Origin: Faecalibacillus faecis
Lineage (GTDB): Bacteria; Bacillota_I; Bacilli_A; Erysipelotrichales; Coprobacillaceae
Direction: 5' to 3'
Assembly (NCBI RefSeq): GCF_003024675.1
Contig: NZ_PYLP01000008.1
Coordinates: 1 to 64,000, forward strand
Length of the DNA: 64,000 nucleotides
The translations under genes were made by a program, and so were the position numbers. Below the pieces are notes generated by a model, which was given only the letters and a program-made list of their open reading frames with translations, made no database searches and was not told where the DNA came from. Positions 24,765-32,528 of this stretch are shown in pieces. How positions within the stretch are numbered: position 1 is the first letter of the stretch; every line of letters begins with the position of its first letter.

Positions 24765-25763
24765 ATGAAACTATTACTCAGTATCTTTTTTGTGTTTCAA
24801 GTTGTTTGCAGTAAAGTAGAGTTTTATGGAGGTAGTTATCTTGTTTATGATAGTTATAATGATTATGTTGTAGAAAGCTCTAATGAAAATAAAAGGCAAT
24901 CAGTAGCTTCAATTTCTAAAATCATGACAGCGATTTTAGTTATTGAAAATAGTCGTTTAGATAAGAAAATTATAGTAGATGAAACGATTAATAAGGCTTA
25001 TGGAAGCTGTGTTTATATACATATAAAAGATAAAATGACGATTCAAGATCTTTTATATGGGTTAATGCTTCGTAGTGGAAATGATTGTGCCTTGATGCTT
25101 GCAAAAAGTGTTGGTGGCAGTGTTAATCGTTTTGTGGAAATGATGAATGAAAAAGCACAGGAATTGAATATGAAAGATTCACATTTTTCAAATCCTTCAG
25201 GTCTTGATGAAGAAGATGAGGGAAATGTTTCAACGGTAAAGGATATGGCACTTCTTTATGATTATTGTTGTCAAAACCCTATTTTTAATGAAATTGTACA
25301 AACAAAAGTATATAAACGTCAGGATGGAATGGGTTTTTGGCATAATAAAAATCGTCTTTTAAAAGACTATTCTTATTGTGTTGGGGGTAAAACGGGTTTT
25401 ACTAAAAAGGCAAGGAGAACGTTGATTACAAGGGCGATAAAAGGGGATCATGATTTAATTATTGTAACTTTTAATTGTGGGAATGATTTTGAATTTCATA
25501 AAAAGAAATATGAAGAATGTTTTGAAACAATGGAAAAGCAAGTGTTTTTTGATAAAGGGGTTTATGTTATTGGAGGAAAACCTTATTTATTTGATGAAAG
25601 TTTATTTATAGAAAAGAAAAAGGAAGATTGTGTTTCTTATATAATTAAAGATGAAAGTGTTTATTTGTATGTGAATCAACATTATATTCGAAAACAAAAA
25701 TTGAAAAGATTTTGTTTTGTAGATCTTTATCAAATGATTTTAAAGGATCTTTTTTATGAATAA
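24765..25763 (+). CDS. dacB: D-alanyl-D-alanine carboxypeptidase, sporulation-type (DacB/PBP5*)
   Basis: This 332-residue S11-family enzyme has a short signal peptide (residues about 1-16), nucleophile motif SISK (Ser49, Lys52), SxN motif in LRSGNDCAL, and KTG in GGKTGFTKKA. It trims the terminal D-alanine from peptidoglycan stem peptides. The next two genes are spmA and spmB, the same order as dacB-spmA-spmB in Bacillus, where DacB lowers cortex cross-linking during spore formation. ATG 24765 has GGTGAT upstream. The 3' end overlaps spmA by eight bases. Confidence 0.88.
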   Translation: MKLLLSIFFVFQVVCSKVEFYGGSYLVYDSYNDYVVESSNENKRQSVASISKIMTAILVIENSRLDKKIIVDETINKAYGSCVYIHIKDKMTIQDLLYGLMLRSGNDCALMLAKSVGGSVNRFVEMMNEKAQELNMKDSHFSNPSGLDEEDEGNVSTVKDMALLYDYCCQNPIFNEIVQTKVYKRQDGMGFWHNKNRLLKDYSYCVGGKTGFTKKARRTLITRAIKGDHDLIIVTFNCGNDFEFHKKKYEECFETMEKQVFFDKGVYVIGGKPYLFDESLFIEKKKEDCVSYIIKDESVYLYVNQHYIRKQKLKRFCFVDLYQMILKDLFYE

Positions 25764-26310
25764 GTTCTTTCAGTATACACTTATTATTTTATTAATAATT
25801 GGCTTTATCATGAATCATCAACAACAAATGCTGGCAGCTCTTTTAAAAACTCCTTTTGAAGTTTTTGAACTCACTAAAACCCTTGTTTTAAGTTTATGTC
25901 TATGGAATGGCTTATTAAAAGTTATTCAGGCTTCACGGATGATGGACCATTTTACCTTTCTTTTAAGACCAATTCTTAAATTCATTTATGGAAAATGCAT
26001 AGAAGAAGAAAGTCTTTATCAAAATCTTTCTTCTAACTTACTTGCCAATCTATTAGGATTAGGAACTTTGGCAACTTTGAGTGGCTTAAAAGCAATTCAA
26101 TTACTTAAAGAAAAAGGATATCGACAAGCTATTATGCTACTTGTTGTCATGAATACGGCGGGTTTCTCTATACTTCCAACGACCATGATGACATTACGTC
26201 AAAGCTATCATAGTAAGCATCTTTTAGCCTTTTATCCCTATAGCCTTTTTATTGGGTTTATTATTAGTGTGGTTGGAATTTTGATTATTAAGGCGATTGA
26301 TCATGAATAG
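25756..26310 (+). CDS. spmA: Spore maturation protein A
   Basis: This 184-residue membrane protein of the nucleoside-recognition (Gate) family contains NLLANLLGLGTLATLSGLKAIQ, aligning with SpmA's NLMANFFGLGNAATPLG-type segment, and an ILPTTMMTLR loop. In Bacillus, SpmA and SpmB are needed for full dehydration of the spore core. The start overlaps dacB and its own stop overlaps spmB. An AAAGGATC ribosome site lies inside dacB. Confidence 0.88.
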   Translation: MNKFFQYTLIILLIIGFIMNHQQQMLAALLKTPFEVFELTKTLVLSLCLWNGLLKVIQASRMMDHFTFLLRPILKFIYGKCIEEESLYQNLSSNLLANLLGLGTLATLSGLKAIQLLKEKGYRQAIMLLVVMNTAGFSILPTTMMTLRQSYHSKHLLAFYPYSLFIGFIISVVGILIIKAIDHE

Positions 26311-26815
26311 TTTTATTCTCATTATTTTATTATGGAGTTTTTTAGAATGTTGCTTTCATCATGTTTCTGTTTATGAAACATTTATAGAAGGAGTCAAAGA
26401 GGGATGCCAATATTTATTGACTTTATTTCCACCTTTAATGTTTCTTACTCTTATTGTTTCTTTGTTTCAAAGTTGTGGAATCACAACTTTACTTATTGAT
26501 CTTTTCAAGGAGCTTTTAAATATTTTGCATATTCCCGTCGATTTATTAGTAATGGCCGTAATTAGGCCTTTATCAGGACAAGGAGCCATGGTTTTATTAA
26601 AAAGAATTTATGAATGTTATGGAATAGATCATGTTTATAGTTTACTTGCTTCTATTGTTCAAACTGGAAGTGACACGACCCTTTATGTAGTAACGTTGTA
26701 TTTTGGCAGTATTAAAGAAAAGAATTACCGTTATAGTTTAGTGCTCGGTTTCTTTTTAGATTTTTTAGCGTTTTCTATGATTATTTGTTTTTATCATTTT
26801 GGAATGATTTCATAG
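26303..26815 (+). CDS. spmB: Spore maturation protein B
   Basis: This 170-residue membrane protein carries the SpmB patterns VYETFIEGVKEG near the start, AVIRPLSGQGAM in the middle and TGSDTTLYVVTLYFGS towards the end. Each aligns with known SpmB segments (YESFVEGGKEG; IRPISGTAA; STDTTFYVLTVYFG). It probably works together with SpmA at the forespore membrane. ATG 26303 overlaps the spmA stop; GGCGAT upstream is a modest ribosome site, so translation may rely on coupling. Confidence 0.9.
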   Translation: MNSFILIILLWSFLECCFHHVSVYETFIEGVKEGCQYLLTLFPPLMFLTLIVSLFQSCGITTLLIDLFKELLNILHIPVDLLVMAVIRPLSGQGAMVLLKRIYECYGIDHVYSLLASIVQTGSDTTLYVVTLYFGSIKEKNYRYSLVLGFFLDFLAFSMIICFYHFGMIS

Positions 26816-26850
26816 AGATTTCATATATTGGAATTAAAGGAGTTATGATA

Positions 26851-28323
26851 ATGGAAACAAAACAAATTCTTAAAGATATTGGACAAAGATGTCAGGGAGA
26901 TATTTATTTAGGGGTCGTGGGACCAGTAAGAAGTGGAAAGTCTTCTTTTATTAAACGTTTTATGGAAATGGCTGTTATTCCCTATATTGAAAATCCAGAT
27001 GTAAGATTGCGTACGATTGATGAATTGCCGCAATCAGGTAAGGGAAAAATGATTATGACGGTGGAACCAAAGTTTATTCCTAATCAAGCAGTATCGATTG
27101 ATTTACAAGAAGATTTGAAAATCAATGTAAGATTGGTGGATTGTGTTGGTTATGTTATTGAAGGGGCAAGTGGTTATCAAGATGATAGCGGAATTCGTCT
27201 TGTTAAAACTCCTTGGTATAATGAAAGTATTCCTTTTGATCAAGCCGCTAAAATTGGTACTAAAAAGGTTATACAAGATCATTCAACGATTGGAATTGTC
27301 ATGACCAGTGATGGAAGTTTTTTAGATATTGAAGAAAGAAATTATCATCAAGCTACTCAAGATATCATTGAAGAACTGCAAAATATTGGAAAACCCTTTA
27401 TTGTCATTGTCAACAGCAAAGATCCTTCAAGTACCACTTGTCAAAATGTTGTTGAAAGCTATCGTCAAAAACACGATGTGCCTGTTGTGGCTATGGATGT
27501 AACAAACATGTTGGAAACGCAAGTTGTTCATTTATTACAAGAGGCTCTTAATGAATTTGGTGTTAAGGAAGTCAAAATCGAAGTACCACGTTACATTGCT
27601 ATGCTTTCACGTAATCATTGGTTAAAACAAACATTAGATGAAGCTTTAAGGAATTCTTTGGTAGAAATTAAAAAGATACGAGATATTCAGCATCTTACCG
27701 AAGGTATGGAAAGTTATGATTTTATTAAAAGAGCATATTTAAAAAATGTGGATACATCTAAAGCTCAAGCAGTGATCAAAATAGAAGAAAGAAGTGGTCT
27801 TTATGATGAACTATTAACCGATATTGTAGGTTATGAGGTGGATCGCTCTTCTATTTTAGCTCTTTTACAAGAGTTAATGACAATCAAAGAGGAATACGAT
27901 GGTATTTCTAATGCTTTATCCATGGTTAAACAAACTGGATATGGTTATGCGATTCCTCGTTTAGATGAAATTGAACTATCAAAACCAGAAATTATTAAAC
28001 AAGGTTCACGATATGGTATGAAGCTCAATAGTAAAGCAGCAACAACGTATATGATTAAAGTAGAGATTGAAAGTACTTTTGAACCAATAATTGGTTCAAA
28101 ACAACAAGCAGAAAGTTTTATTGATTATTTAAATCATAATGGTAATGATAAACAAGCAATTTTTGAATGTGATGTTTTTGGTAGAAAATTAGGGGATTTA
28201 ATAGAAGAAGGTATGTATTATAAGCTCAATACGATTCCTGAAAATGCGAGTATGAGGATTCATGATATTTTATCTAAAATCGTTAATAAGGGAAAATCGA
28301 ATGTTATAGCAATTGTTTTATAA
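26851..28323 (+). CDS. spoIVA: Stage IV sporulation protein A (spore coat ATPase)
   Basis: This 490-residue protein is collinear with SpoIVA. The N-terminal GTPase-like domain has the P-loop GPVRSGKSS (residues about 24-32), LVDCVGYVIEGASGY switch region, and DHSTIGIVMTSDGS. The C-terminus ends IAIVL like the family. SpoIVA is a cytoskeletal ATPase that polymerises around the forespore and anchors the coat. Length is standard (492 in Bacillus). ATG 26851 is preferred: AAAGGAG lies eight bases upstream. The next gene encodes HU, as in Bacillus. It is strong evidence that the organism is spore-forming or derived from spore formers. Confidence 0.97.
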   Translation: METKQILKDIGQRCQGDIYLGVVGPVRSGKSSFIKRFMEMAVIPYIENPDVRLRTIDELPQSGKGKMIMTVEPKFIPNQAVSIDLQEDLKINVRLVDCVGYVIEGASGYQDDSGIRLVKTPWYNESIPFDQAAKIGTKKVIQDHSTIGIVMTSDGSFLDIEERNYHQATQDIIEELQNIGKPFIVIVNSKDPSSTTCQNVVESYRQKHDVPVVAMDVTNMLETQVVHLLQEALNEFGVKEVKIEVPRYIAMLSRNHWLKQTLDEALRNSLVEIKKIRDIQHLTEGMESYDFIKRAYLKNVDTSKAQAVIKIEERSGLYDELLTDIVGYEVDRSSILALLQELMTIKEEYDGISNALSMVKQTGYGYAIPRLDEIELSKPEIIKQGSRYGMKLNSKAATTYMIKVEIESTFEPIIGSKQQAESFIDYLNHNGNDKQAIFECDVFGRKLGDLIEEGMYYKLNTIPENASMRIHDILSKIVNKGKSNVIAIVL

Positions 28324-28326
28324 AGG

Positions 28327-28366
28327 AAAAAGCTACTTAAATACTGGTGTATTTAAGAGGCTTTTT
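28327..28366 (+). terminator. spoIVA terminator
   Basis: Long stem AAAAAGC-N2-CTTAAATAC with GTATTTAAG-N2-GCTTTTTT and a four-base loop. Confidence 0.85.
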
Positions 28367-28405
28367 TGTTTATAAAAAGAATTAAAAAAGATTGTTAAAA
28401 AGCAC

Positions 28406-28434
28406 TTGAAACAACTTTTTTTAGATGATATACT
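28406..28434 (+). promoter_or_regulatory. Sigma-A promoter of the HU gene
   Basis: TTGAAA at 28406-28411 and TATACT at 28429-28434, 17-bp spacing, 33 bases ahead of the HU start codon. Confidence 0.8.
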
Positions 28435-28466
28435 AACCAGGTATTTTATTATTGCGGGGTGTGAAA

Positions 28467-28739
28467 ATGAATAAAAAAGAATTAGTTGAATCAGTTTCAG
28501 TTGAACGTAATTTAACAAAAAAAGAAGCAGAACTACTTGTAGATACTGTGTTTAATACGATTACTAGAAGTGTTGTTGAAGGAGATAAAGTATTGATTTC
28601 AGGTTTTGGTACTTTTAAAGTTAATGATCGTAAAGCAAGAAAAGGTATTTCTCCTAAAACTCAAGAAGAAATGATTATTCCTGCGAGCAAAACTGTAACA
28701 TTTAAACCTAGTAACAGACTTAAAGATGCGATGAATTAA
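28467..28739 (+). CDS. hup: DNA-binding protein HU
   Basis: The 90-residue protein has the HU/IHF fold: helical N-terminus (NKKELVESVSVERNLTKKEAELLVD) and the DNA-bending arm beginning GFGTFKVNDRKARKGISPKT, ending in VTFKPSNRLKDAMN. It compacts and bends chromosomal DNA as a dimer. ATG 28467 is chosen over an upstream in-frame ATG (28452); GGGGTGTG precedes it. Own promoter and own terminator make it a single-gene transcript. Confidence 0.96.
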   Translation: MNKKELVESVSVERNLTKKEAELLVDTVFNTITRSVVEGDKVLISGFGTFKVNDRKARKGISPKTQEEMIIPASKTVTFKPSNRLKDAMN

Positions 28740-28750
28740 CGCATCTTTTT
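28723..28750 (+). terminator. HU terminator
   Basis: AAGATGCG/CGCATCTT eight-pair stem around a nine-base loop that contains the stop codon, followed by Ts. Confidence 0.82.
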
Positions 28751-28798
28751 CATTTTTTGTTCATAAAAGGTGTCTATACTATAAGTGAGGTGAAAAAT

Positions 28799-29497
28799 AT
28801 GTATTATTATTATGATAGTTATTATATGATTGGTTATTTACTTGTTATTGTGGGTGCAATTATTATGGCTTTAGCCCAAATGAAGGTAAGCAGTGCTTAT
28901 AATAAGTATTCAAGAATTGAAAACAGTAGACATTTAACAGGAAGAGATGTCGCTTATGAAATCTTAAATCAACATGGTTTAAGTGATGTCCAAATTTATG
29001 AAGTCAAAGGACATTTATCGGATCATTATAATCCTTCTAATTTAACCTTAAATCTCTCATCAGAGATTTATCATGGCACAAGCATTGCTTCTTTAGCGGT
29101 AGCAGCACATGAATGTGGTCATGCTTTACAACATCAAGAAGGTTATAAACCCCTTACTTTTAGAAATATGATTGTCCCTGTTTGTAATATTTCTCAAACA
29201 ATTGGTTGGATTGCTATTCTTTTAGGATTATTTATTGGAAAGAGTTCAATTTCTTGGTTAGGTGTTTTACTTATGAGCTTGATGCTGCTTTTTCAAATAG
29301 TGACACTTCCTGTGGAATTTGATGCTTCATCGAGAGCACTTAGTATTTTAAATGATCGTTATTTAACAGAAGATGAATATCCAGGTGCAAAGAAAATGTT
29401 AACGGCAGCAGCACTTACTTATGTTGCAGCTATGTTATCAACACTTTTATCTTTATTACGTATTGTATTAATGGTCATGTCAAGAGATCGAGATTAA
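28799..29497 (+). CDS. Membrane zinc metallopeptidase (YugP-like, PF04298)
   Basis: This 232-residue protein has an N-terminal membrane segment, the zinc motif HECGHALQH (AAHECGH, about residue 102), and three further hydrophobic segments. The third ligand is probably in the VEFDASSRAL region. It matches the YugP/neutral zinc metallopeptidase family, whose substrates are unknown. ATG 28799 has a GTGAGGTG ribosome site; the longer frame to 28757 runs into the upstream terminator. Confidence 0.9.
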   Translation: MYYYYDSYYMIGYLLVIVGAIIMALAQMKVSSAYNKYSRIENSRHLTGRDVAYEILNQHGLSDVQIYEVKGHLSDHYNPSNLTLNLSSEIYHGTSIASLAVAAHECGHALQHQEGYKPLTFRNMIVPVCNISQTIGWIAILLGLFIGKSSISWLGVLLMSLMLLFQIVTLPVEFDASSRALSILNDRYLTEDEYPGAKKMLTAAALTYVAAMLSTLLSLLRIVLMVMSRDRD

Positions 29498-29520
29498 GCC
29501 TTTTAGAGGCTTTTTCTTTT
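29496..29520 (+). terminator. Terminator after the zinc metallopeptidase gene
   Basis: AAGCCT/AGGCTT six-pair stem with a five-base loop and a T-rich tail; it overlaps the stop codon. Confidence 0.75.
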
Positions 29521-29560
29521 TATTAAAAAAGGGTATAATAATTTGGCGGAGGTGTTGTTG

Positions 29561-30043
29561 GTGAAGGCGTTTTTAAGAAAACATCGATTTAAGATTTTAG
29601 TAACAATTTTAAGTTTGATTTTGATTTATGTTTGTTTTTATATGTTATGGGTACATATTCCCTATACAAAGCATCAAAATGAATTAACAAGTATTCAAGA
29701 AAGTATTTGTGATAAATATAATTATACGTATAATGGTTATTTTAATGAATATCAAAATAAGAAGACAAATTATATTGTAAAGGTAAAAAATAAGAAAAAG
29801 AACATGTATGTTCTTTGTAATACAAAATTAAAGAAAGTAGACACATATAAAGGGAATGGTGTTAAAAGAAGTGATGTTAAAGAAGCTTTTTATCAAAAGT
29901 ATCATTTAAATTGTACAAAGATAGAAGTGGGTTATGAAAATGAACAATTTGTTTATTGTTTAACTTATAAAGGAAAGGATACGCTTTTATATGCTTATTA
30001 TAGTTTAGATAATGGGGAATTTTTAAAAGCTTATAGGTTATAA
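29561..30043 (+). CDS. TseB/YpmB-like membrane-anchored protein
   Basis: This 160-residue protein has one N-terminal membrane segment (about 9-30) and an extracellular domain with repeated beta-alpha units (CDKYNYTYNGYFNEYQNKK; VKEAFYQKYHLNCTKIEVGYENEQFVYCL). This looks like the PepSY-related DUF5590 domain of YpmB/TseB, a cell-wall elongation factor that binds PBP2A in Bacillus. The neighbours support this: in Bacillus, ypmB lies upstream of dnaD and nth. I chose GTG 29561, six bases after GGAGGTG; the frame opens at TTG 29543. The assignment is moderate because the sequence is divergent. Confidence 0.65.
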   Translation: MKAFLRKHRFKILVTILSLILIYVCFYMLWVHIPYTKHQNELTSIQESICDKYNYTYNGYFNEYQNKKTNYIVKVKNKKKNMYVLCNTKLKKVDTYKGNGVKRSDVKEAFYQKYHLNCTKIEVGYENEQFVYCLTYKGKDTLLYAYYSLDNGEFLKAYRL

Positions 30044-30045
30044 GA

Positions 30046-30633
30046 ATGATAAAATATTTAACAGATTTAGAGTGTATTCAATTTGAAAGATTACTTTTAC
30101 TTAGAAGTAAAGAACTTTCTTTATCGGATCAAGAAAGTCATTTACTTCTATTAATCTATACATTTAGTTCACTTCGTAAAAAGATGATTACACCAACGCT
30201 CTTATTACAGTATTCGTCTTTAACACCTCAAGAAATGGATCATGTTTTAGAATCTTTACTTCATAAAAAATGGATTTCTAATAAAAATGGTGCGATTTGT
30301 TTAAATAACTTTATAAAACGTCTTTTAGAAAAGGAAGAAGAAGTTGTTGAAGAAAAGATGAATTTAGTAGATGTCTTTGAAGAAGAATTTGGTAGACCAC
30401 TTACGCCAATGGAACTTGAAAGTATCAAAGAATGGGTTCAAGGAGGTTATAGTGAAGAAATGATCTATAAGGCTTTAAAAGAAGCTGTTAAAAGTAATGT
30501 ATCTTCACTTCGTTATATTGAAGGTATTTTAATTAATTGGGCTCAAAATGGAATCAAAGAACGTTATATTGAAGAAAAGCCGAAAGAAAGAGTAGTGCCA
30601 GAAAGTCACTATCATTGGTGGGAAGATGAATAA
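30046..30633 (+). CDS. dnaD: DnaD-family primosomal protein
   Basis: This 195-residue protein has an N-terminal winged-helix domain (about 20-95) and a C-terminal DnaB/DnaD domain (about 110-175) with the characteristic YIEGILINWAQNGI (YxxxILxxW). DnaD works with DnaB and DnaI to load the replicative helicase. The start follows the TseB-like gene by two bases and the end overlaps nth by eight, so it lies in a ypmB-dnaD-nth operon. Confidence 0.92.
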   Translation: MIKYLTDLECIQFERLLLLRSKELSLSDQESHLLLLIYTFSSLRKKMITPTLLLQYSSLTPQEMDHVLESLLHKKWISNKNGAICLNNFIKRLLEKEEEVVEEKMNLVDVFEEEFGRPLTPMELESIKEWVQGGYSEEMIYKALKEAVKSNVSSLRYIEGILINWAQNGIKERYIEEKPKERVVPESHYHWWEDE

Positions 30634-31255
30634 AGAAAAAACCAAGCGTGTCCTTGATTATTTTGAGGAACTTTATCCAGATGCCCATTGTGAACTCAAT
30701 CATCGTAATGTCTTTGAACTTCTTGTTGCTGTTATGCTTTCGGCACAAACCACAGATAAAAAAGTCAATCAGATAACACCAGGGCTTTTTGAAAAATATC
30801 CAAAGGTAAGTGATCTTGCAAATGCTTCTTTAGAAGAATTACAAGATCAAATCAAAGTCATTGGTCTTTATCGAAATAAAGCAAAAAACTTAAAAGCAAT
30901 GGCTCAAGAACTTGTAGAAAACTATCAAGGTGAAGTACCTTGTACACGAAAAGAACTCGAAAGTTTACCAGGAGTAGGTAGAAAAACCACAAATGTCGTT
31001 TTATCCGTTGGTTTTAATGTTCCGGCTTTTGCGGTCGATACTCATGTTGAACGTATTTCTAAACGTTTGGGTTTTGCAAAAAAGGATGATACTGTTCAAG
31101 ATGTGGAAAGAAAAGTGTGTCGTTCGATTGAAAGAAGTCGTTGGAATAAGGCACATCATCAATTTATTTTCTTTGGACGTTATTTTTGTAAGGCACAAAA
31201 TCCAAACTGTAAAGAATGTCATCTTTATGATATGTGTAAGGAAAAAAGAAAGTAG
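30626..31255 (+). CDS. nth: Endonuclease III
   Basis: This 209-residue DNA glycosylase/AP lyase has the helix-hairpin-helix LPGVGRKTTNVVL with catalytic Lys, the catalytic Asp in AVDTHVER, and a C-terminal 4Fe-4S cluster loop of pattern C-x6-C-x2-C-x5-C (ending YDMC). It removes oxidised pyrimidines and nicks abasic sites in base excision repair. Length is standard. It overlaps dnaD. Confidence 0.96.
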   Translation: MNKEKTKRVLDYFEELYPDAHCELNHRNVFELLVAVMLSAQTTDKKVNQITPGLFEKYPKVSDLANASLEELQDQIKVIGLYRNKAKNLKAMAQELVENYQGEVPCTRKELESLPGVGRKTTNVVLSVGFNVPAFAVDTHVERISKRLGFAKKDDTVQDVERKVCRSIERSRWNKAHHQFIFFGRYFCKAQNPNCKECHLYDMCKEKRK

Positions 31256-31264
31256 GGAGATGTC

Positions 31265-31888
31265 ATGGATCAACATAAAAATCAACTTTTTGAAATAAAA
31301 AAGAAAGAATTGAAAAAAGCATTTCAACGAAATGGCATCGAATGTCTTTTTTTAGAAAATAAACAAGAACTTCTTGATTATTTAAAAACTTATTTAAAAG
31401 ATAATAAAACTGTTGGTGTTGGAGGTTCTATGACTCTTTTTGAAACAGGAGTTATTGATCTTCTACGAAAAAGTCCAGTACAATTTCTAGATCGCTATCA
31501 AAAAGATTTAACAAGAGATGAAGTGGAAGATATCTTTCATCAATCATTACTTGCAGATCTTTATCTAACAAGTAGTAACGCTATAGATATGCAAGGTAAT
31601 CTTTATAATATTGATGGTAATGGAAATCGTGTAGCAGCGATGATCTATGGTCCTAAAAAGGTCTTAGTGATTGTTGGAAAAAACAAAATTGTTGAAGATG
31701 AACAAGCGGCGATCCAATATATTCAAAATGTTTCAGCACCGGCAAATGCTATGCGTTTAAATAAAAAAACACCATGTGTACAAACAGGAAAATGCATGAA
31801 CTGTCAAAGTGATGAACGTATTTGTAGTATGTATACAAAAATATCAAGACAAAAACAAGGACGTATGAGTGTGTTTGTTATAAACTAA
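31265..31888 (+). CDS. LUD-domain protein (LutC/YkgG-like)
   Basis: This 207-residue protein follows the LUD/DUF162 pattern: GVGGSMTLFETGVIDLL near residue 56, LYLTSSNAIDMQGNLYNIDGNGNRVAAM in the middle, and a C-terminal Cys cluster (CVQTGKCMNCQSDERIC). LUD proteins are linked to lactate oxidation complexes, but stand-alone versions with this cysteine-rich end are common in anaerobes and their reaction is unclear. The cysteines could bind a metal or cluster. Ribosome site GGGAGATG; it follows nth by nine bases. Confidence 0.87.
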   Translation: MDQHKNQLFEIKKKELKKAFQRNGIECLFLENKQELLDYLKTYLKDNKTVGVGGSMTLFETGVIDLLRKSPVQFLDRYQKDLTRDEVEDIFHQSLLADLYLTSSNAIDMQGNLYNIDGNGNRVAAMIYGPKKVLVIVGKNKIVEDEQAAIQYIQNVSAPANAMRLNKKTPCVQTGKCMNCQSDERICSMYTKISRQKQGRMSVFVIN

Positions 31889-31913
31889 GAATTCGGTTAT
31901 TAGGAGGAAGATT

Positions 31914-32414
31914 ATGTTTGAAAAATTAGAATTGAGTGAATTACAAATGAATCCTTTTGATGAAATTGGTCAACATTGGTTACTTATTTCAGCAAAGAAA
32001 GAAGGGGTTGTTAATACCATGACAGCTAGTTGGGGACAAGTAGGACATTTATGGGGTAAAAATGTAGCTACTGTTTATATTCGCCCACAACGTTATACAA
32101 AAGAATTTGTTGATGCGGGTGATTATTTCACAATTACTTTCTTTGATGGTTATAAAAAAGAATTAGGAGTACTTGGTTCTAAATCAGGAAGAGATGGAGA
32201 TAAAATTACAGAAGTTAATTTTGACAAAGAAGAAGTAGAAAATCAACCTACTTTTAAACAAGGAAAAATGGTTTTTATCTGTAAGAAAATCTATAGTGAT
32301 TGGATCAAACCAGAACATTTTATTGATGACTCTTTAGATGAAAGATGGTATCCACAAAAAGATTATCATGAAATGTACGTGGGTGAAATTATTGCAGCAT
32401 ATAAACAAAAATAG
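31914..32414 (+). CDS. Flavin reductase-family FMN-binding protein
   Basis: This 166-residue protein has the split-barrel flavin reductase fold: NTMTASWGQVGHLWGKNVATVYIRPQRYT, then DYFTITFFDGYKKELGVLGSKSGRDGDK. This is typical of small FMN-binding reductases of Bacillota and Bacteroidota. It may pass electrons from NAD(P)H via FMN; the partner is unknown. A GGAGGAAG ribosome site precedes the ATG. It follows the LUD gene closely and ends before a terminator, so both may be read with nth. Confidence 0.88.
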   Translation: MFEKLELSELQMNPFDEIGQHWLLISAKKEGVVNTMTASWGQVGHLWGKNVATVYIRPQRYTKEFVDAGDYFTITFFDGYKKELGVLGSKSGRDGDKITEVNFDKEEVENQPTFKQGKMVFICKKIYSDWIKPEHFIDDSLDERWYPQKDYHEMYVGEIIAAYKQK

Positions 32415-32416
32415 TG

Positions 32417-32447
32417 AATGATATGAATTGATTTCATATCATTTTTT
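32417..32447 (+). terminator. Terminator after the flavin reductase gene
   Basis: AATGATATGAA/TTCATATCATT eleven-pair stem with a five-base loop and seven Ts. Confidence 0.88.
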
Positions 32448-32480
32448 TGTACTAAAAGTCCACTAAAAAAATCAATTATA

Positions 32481-32523
32481 AAAAAGATTGTAGAGTCGAT
32501 ATATTTCAACTTACAATCTTTTT
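32481..32523 (-). terminator. Terminator of the dipeptidase gene
   Basis: AAAAAGATTGTA/TACAATCTTTTT twelve-pair stem with a 19-base loop; the minus-strand transcript ends in U-rich sequence. Confidence 0.72.
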
Positions 32524-32528
32524 AATCT

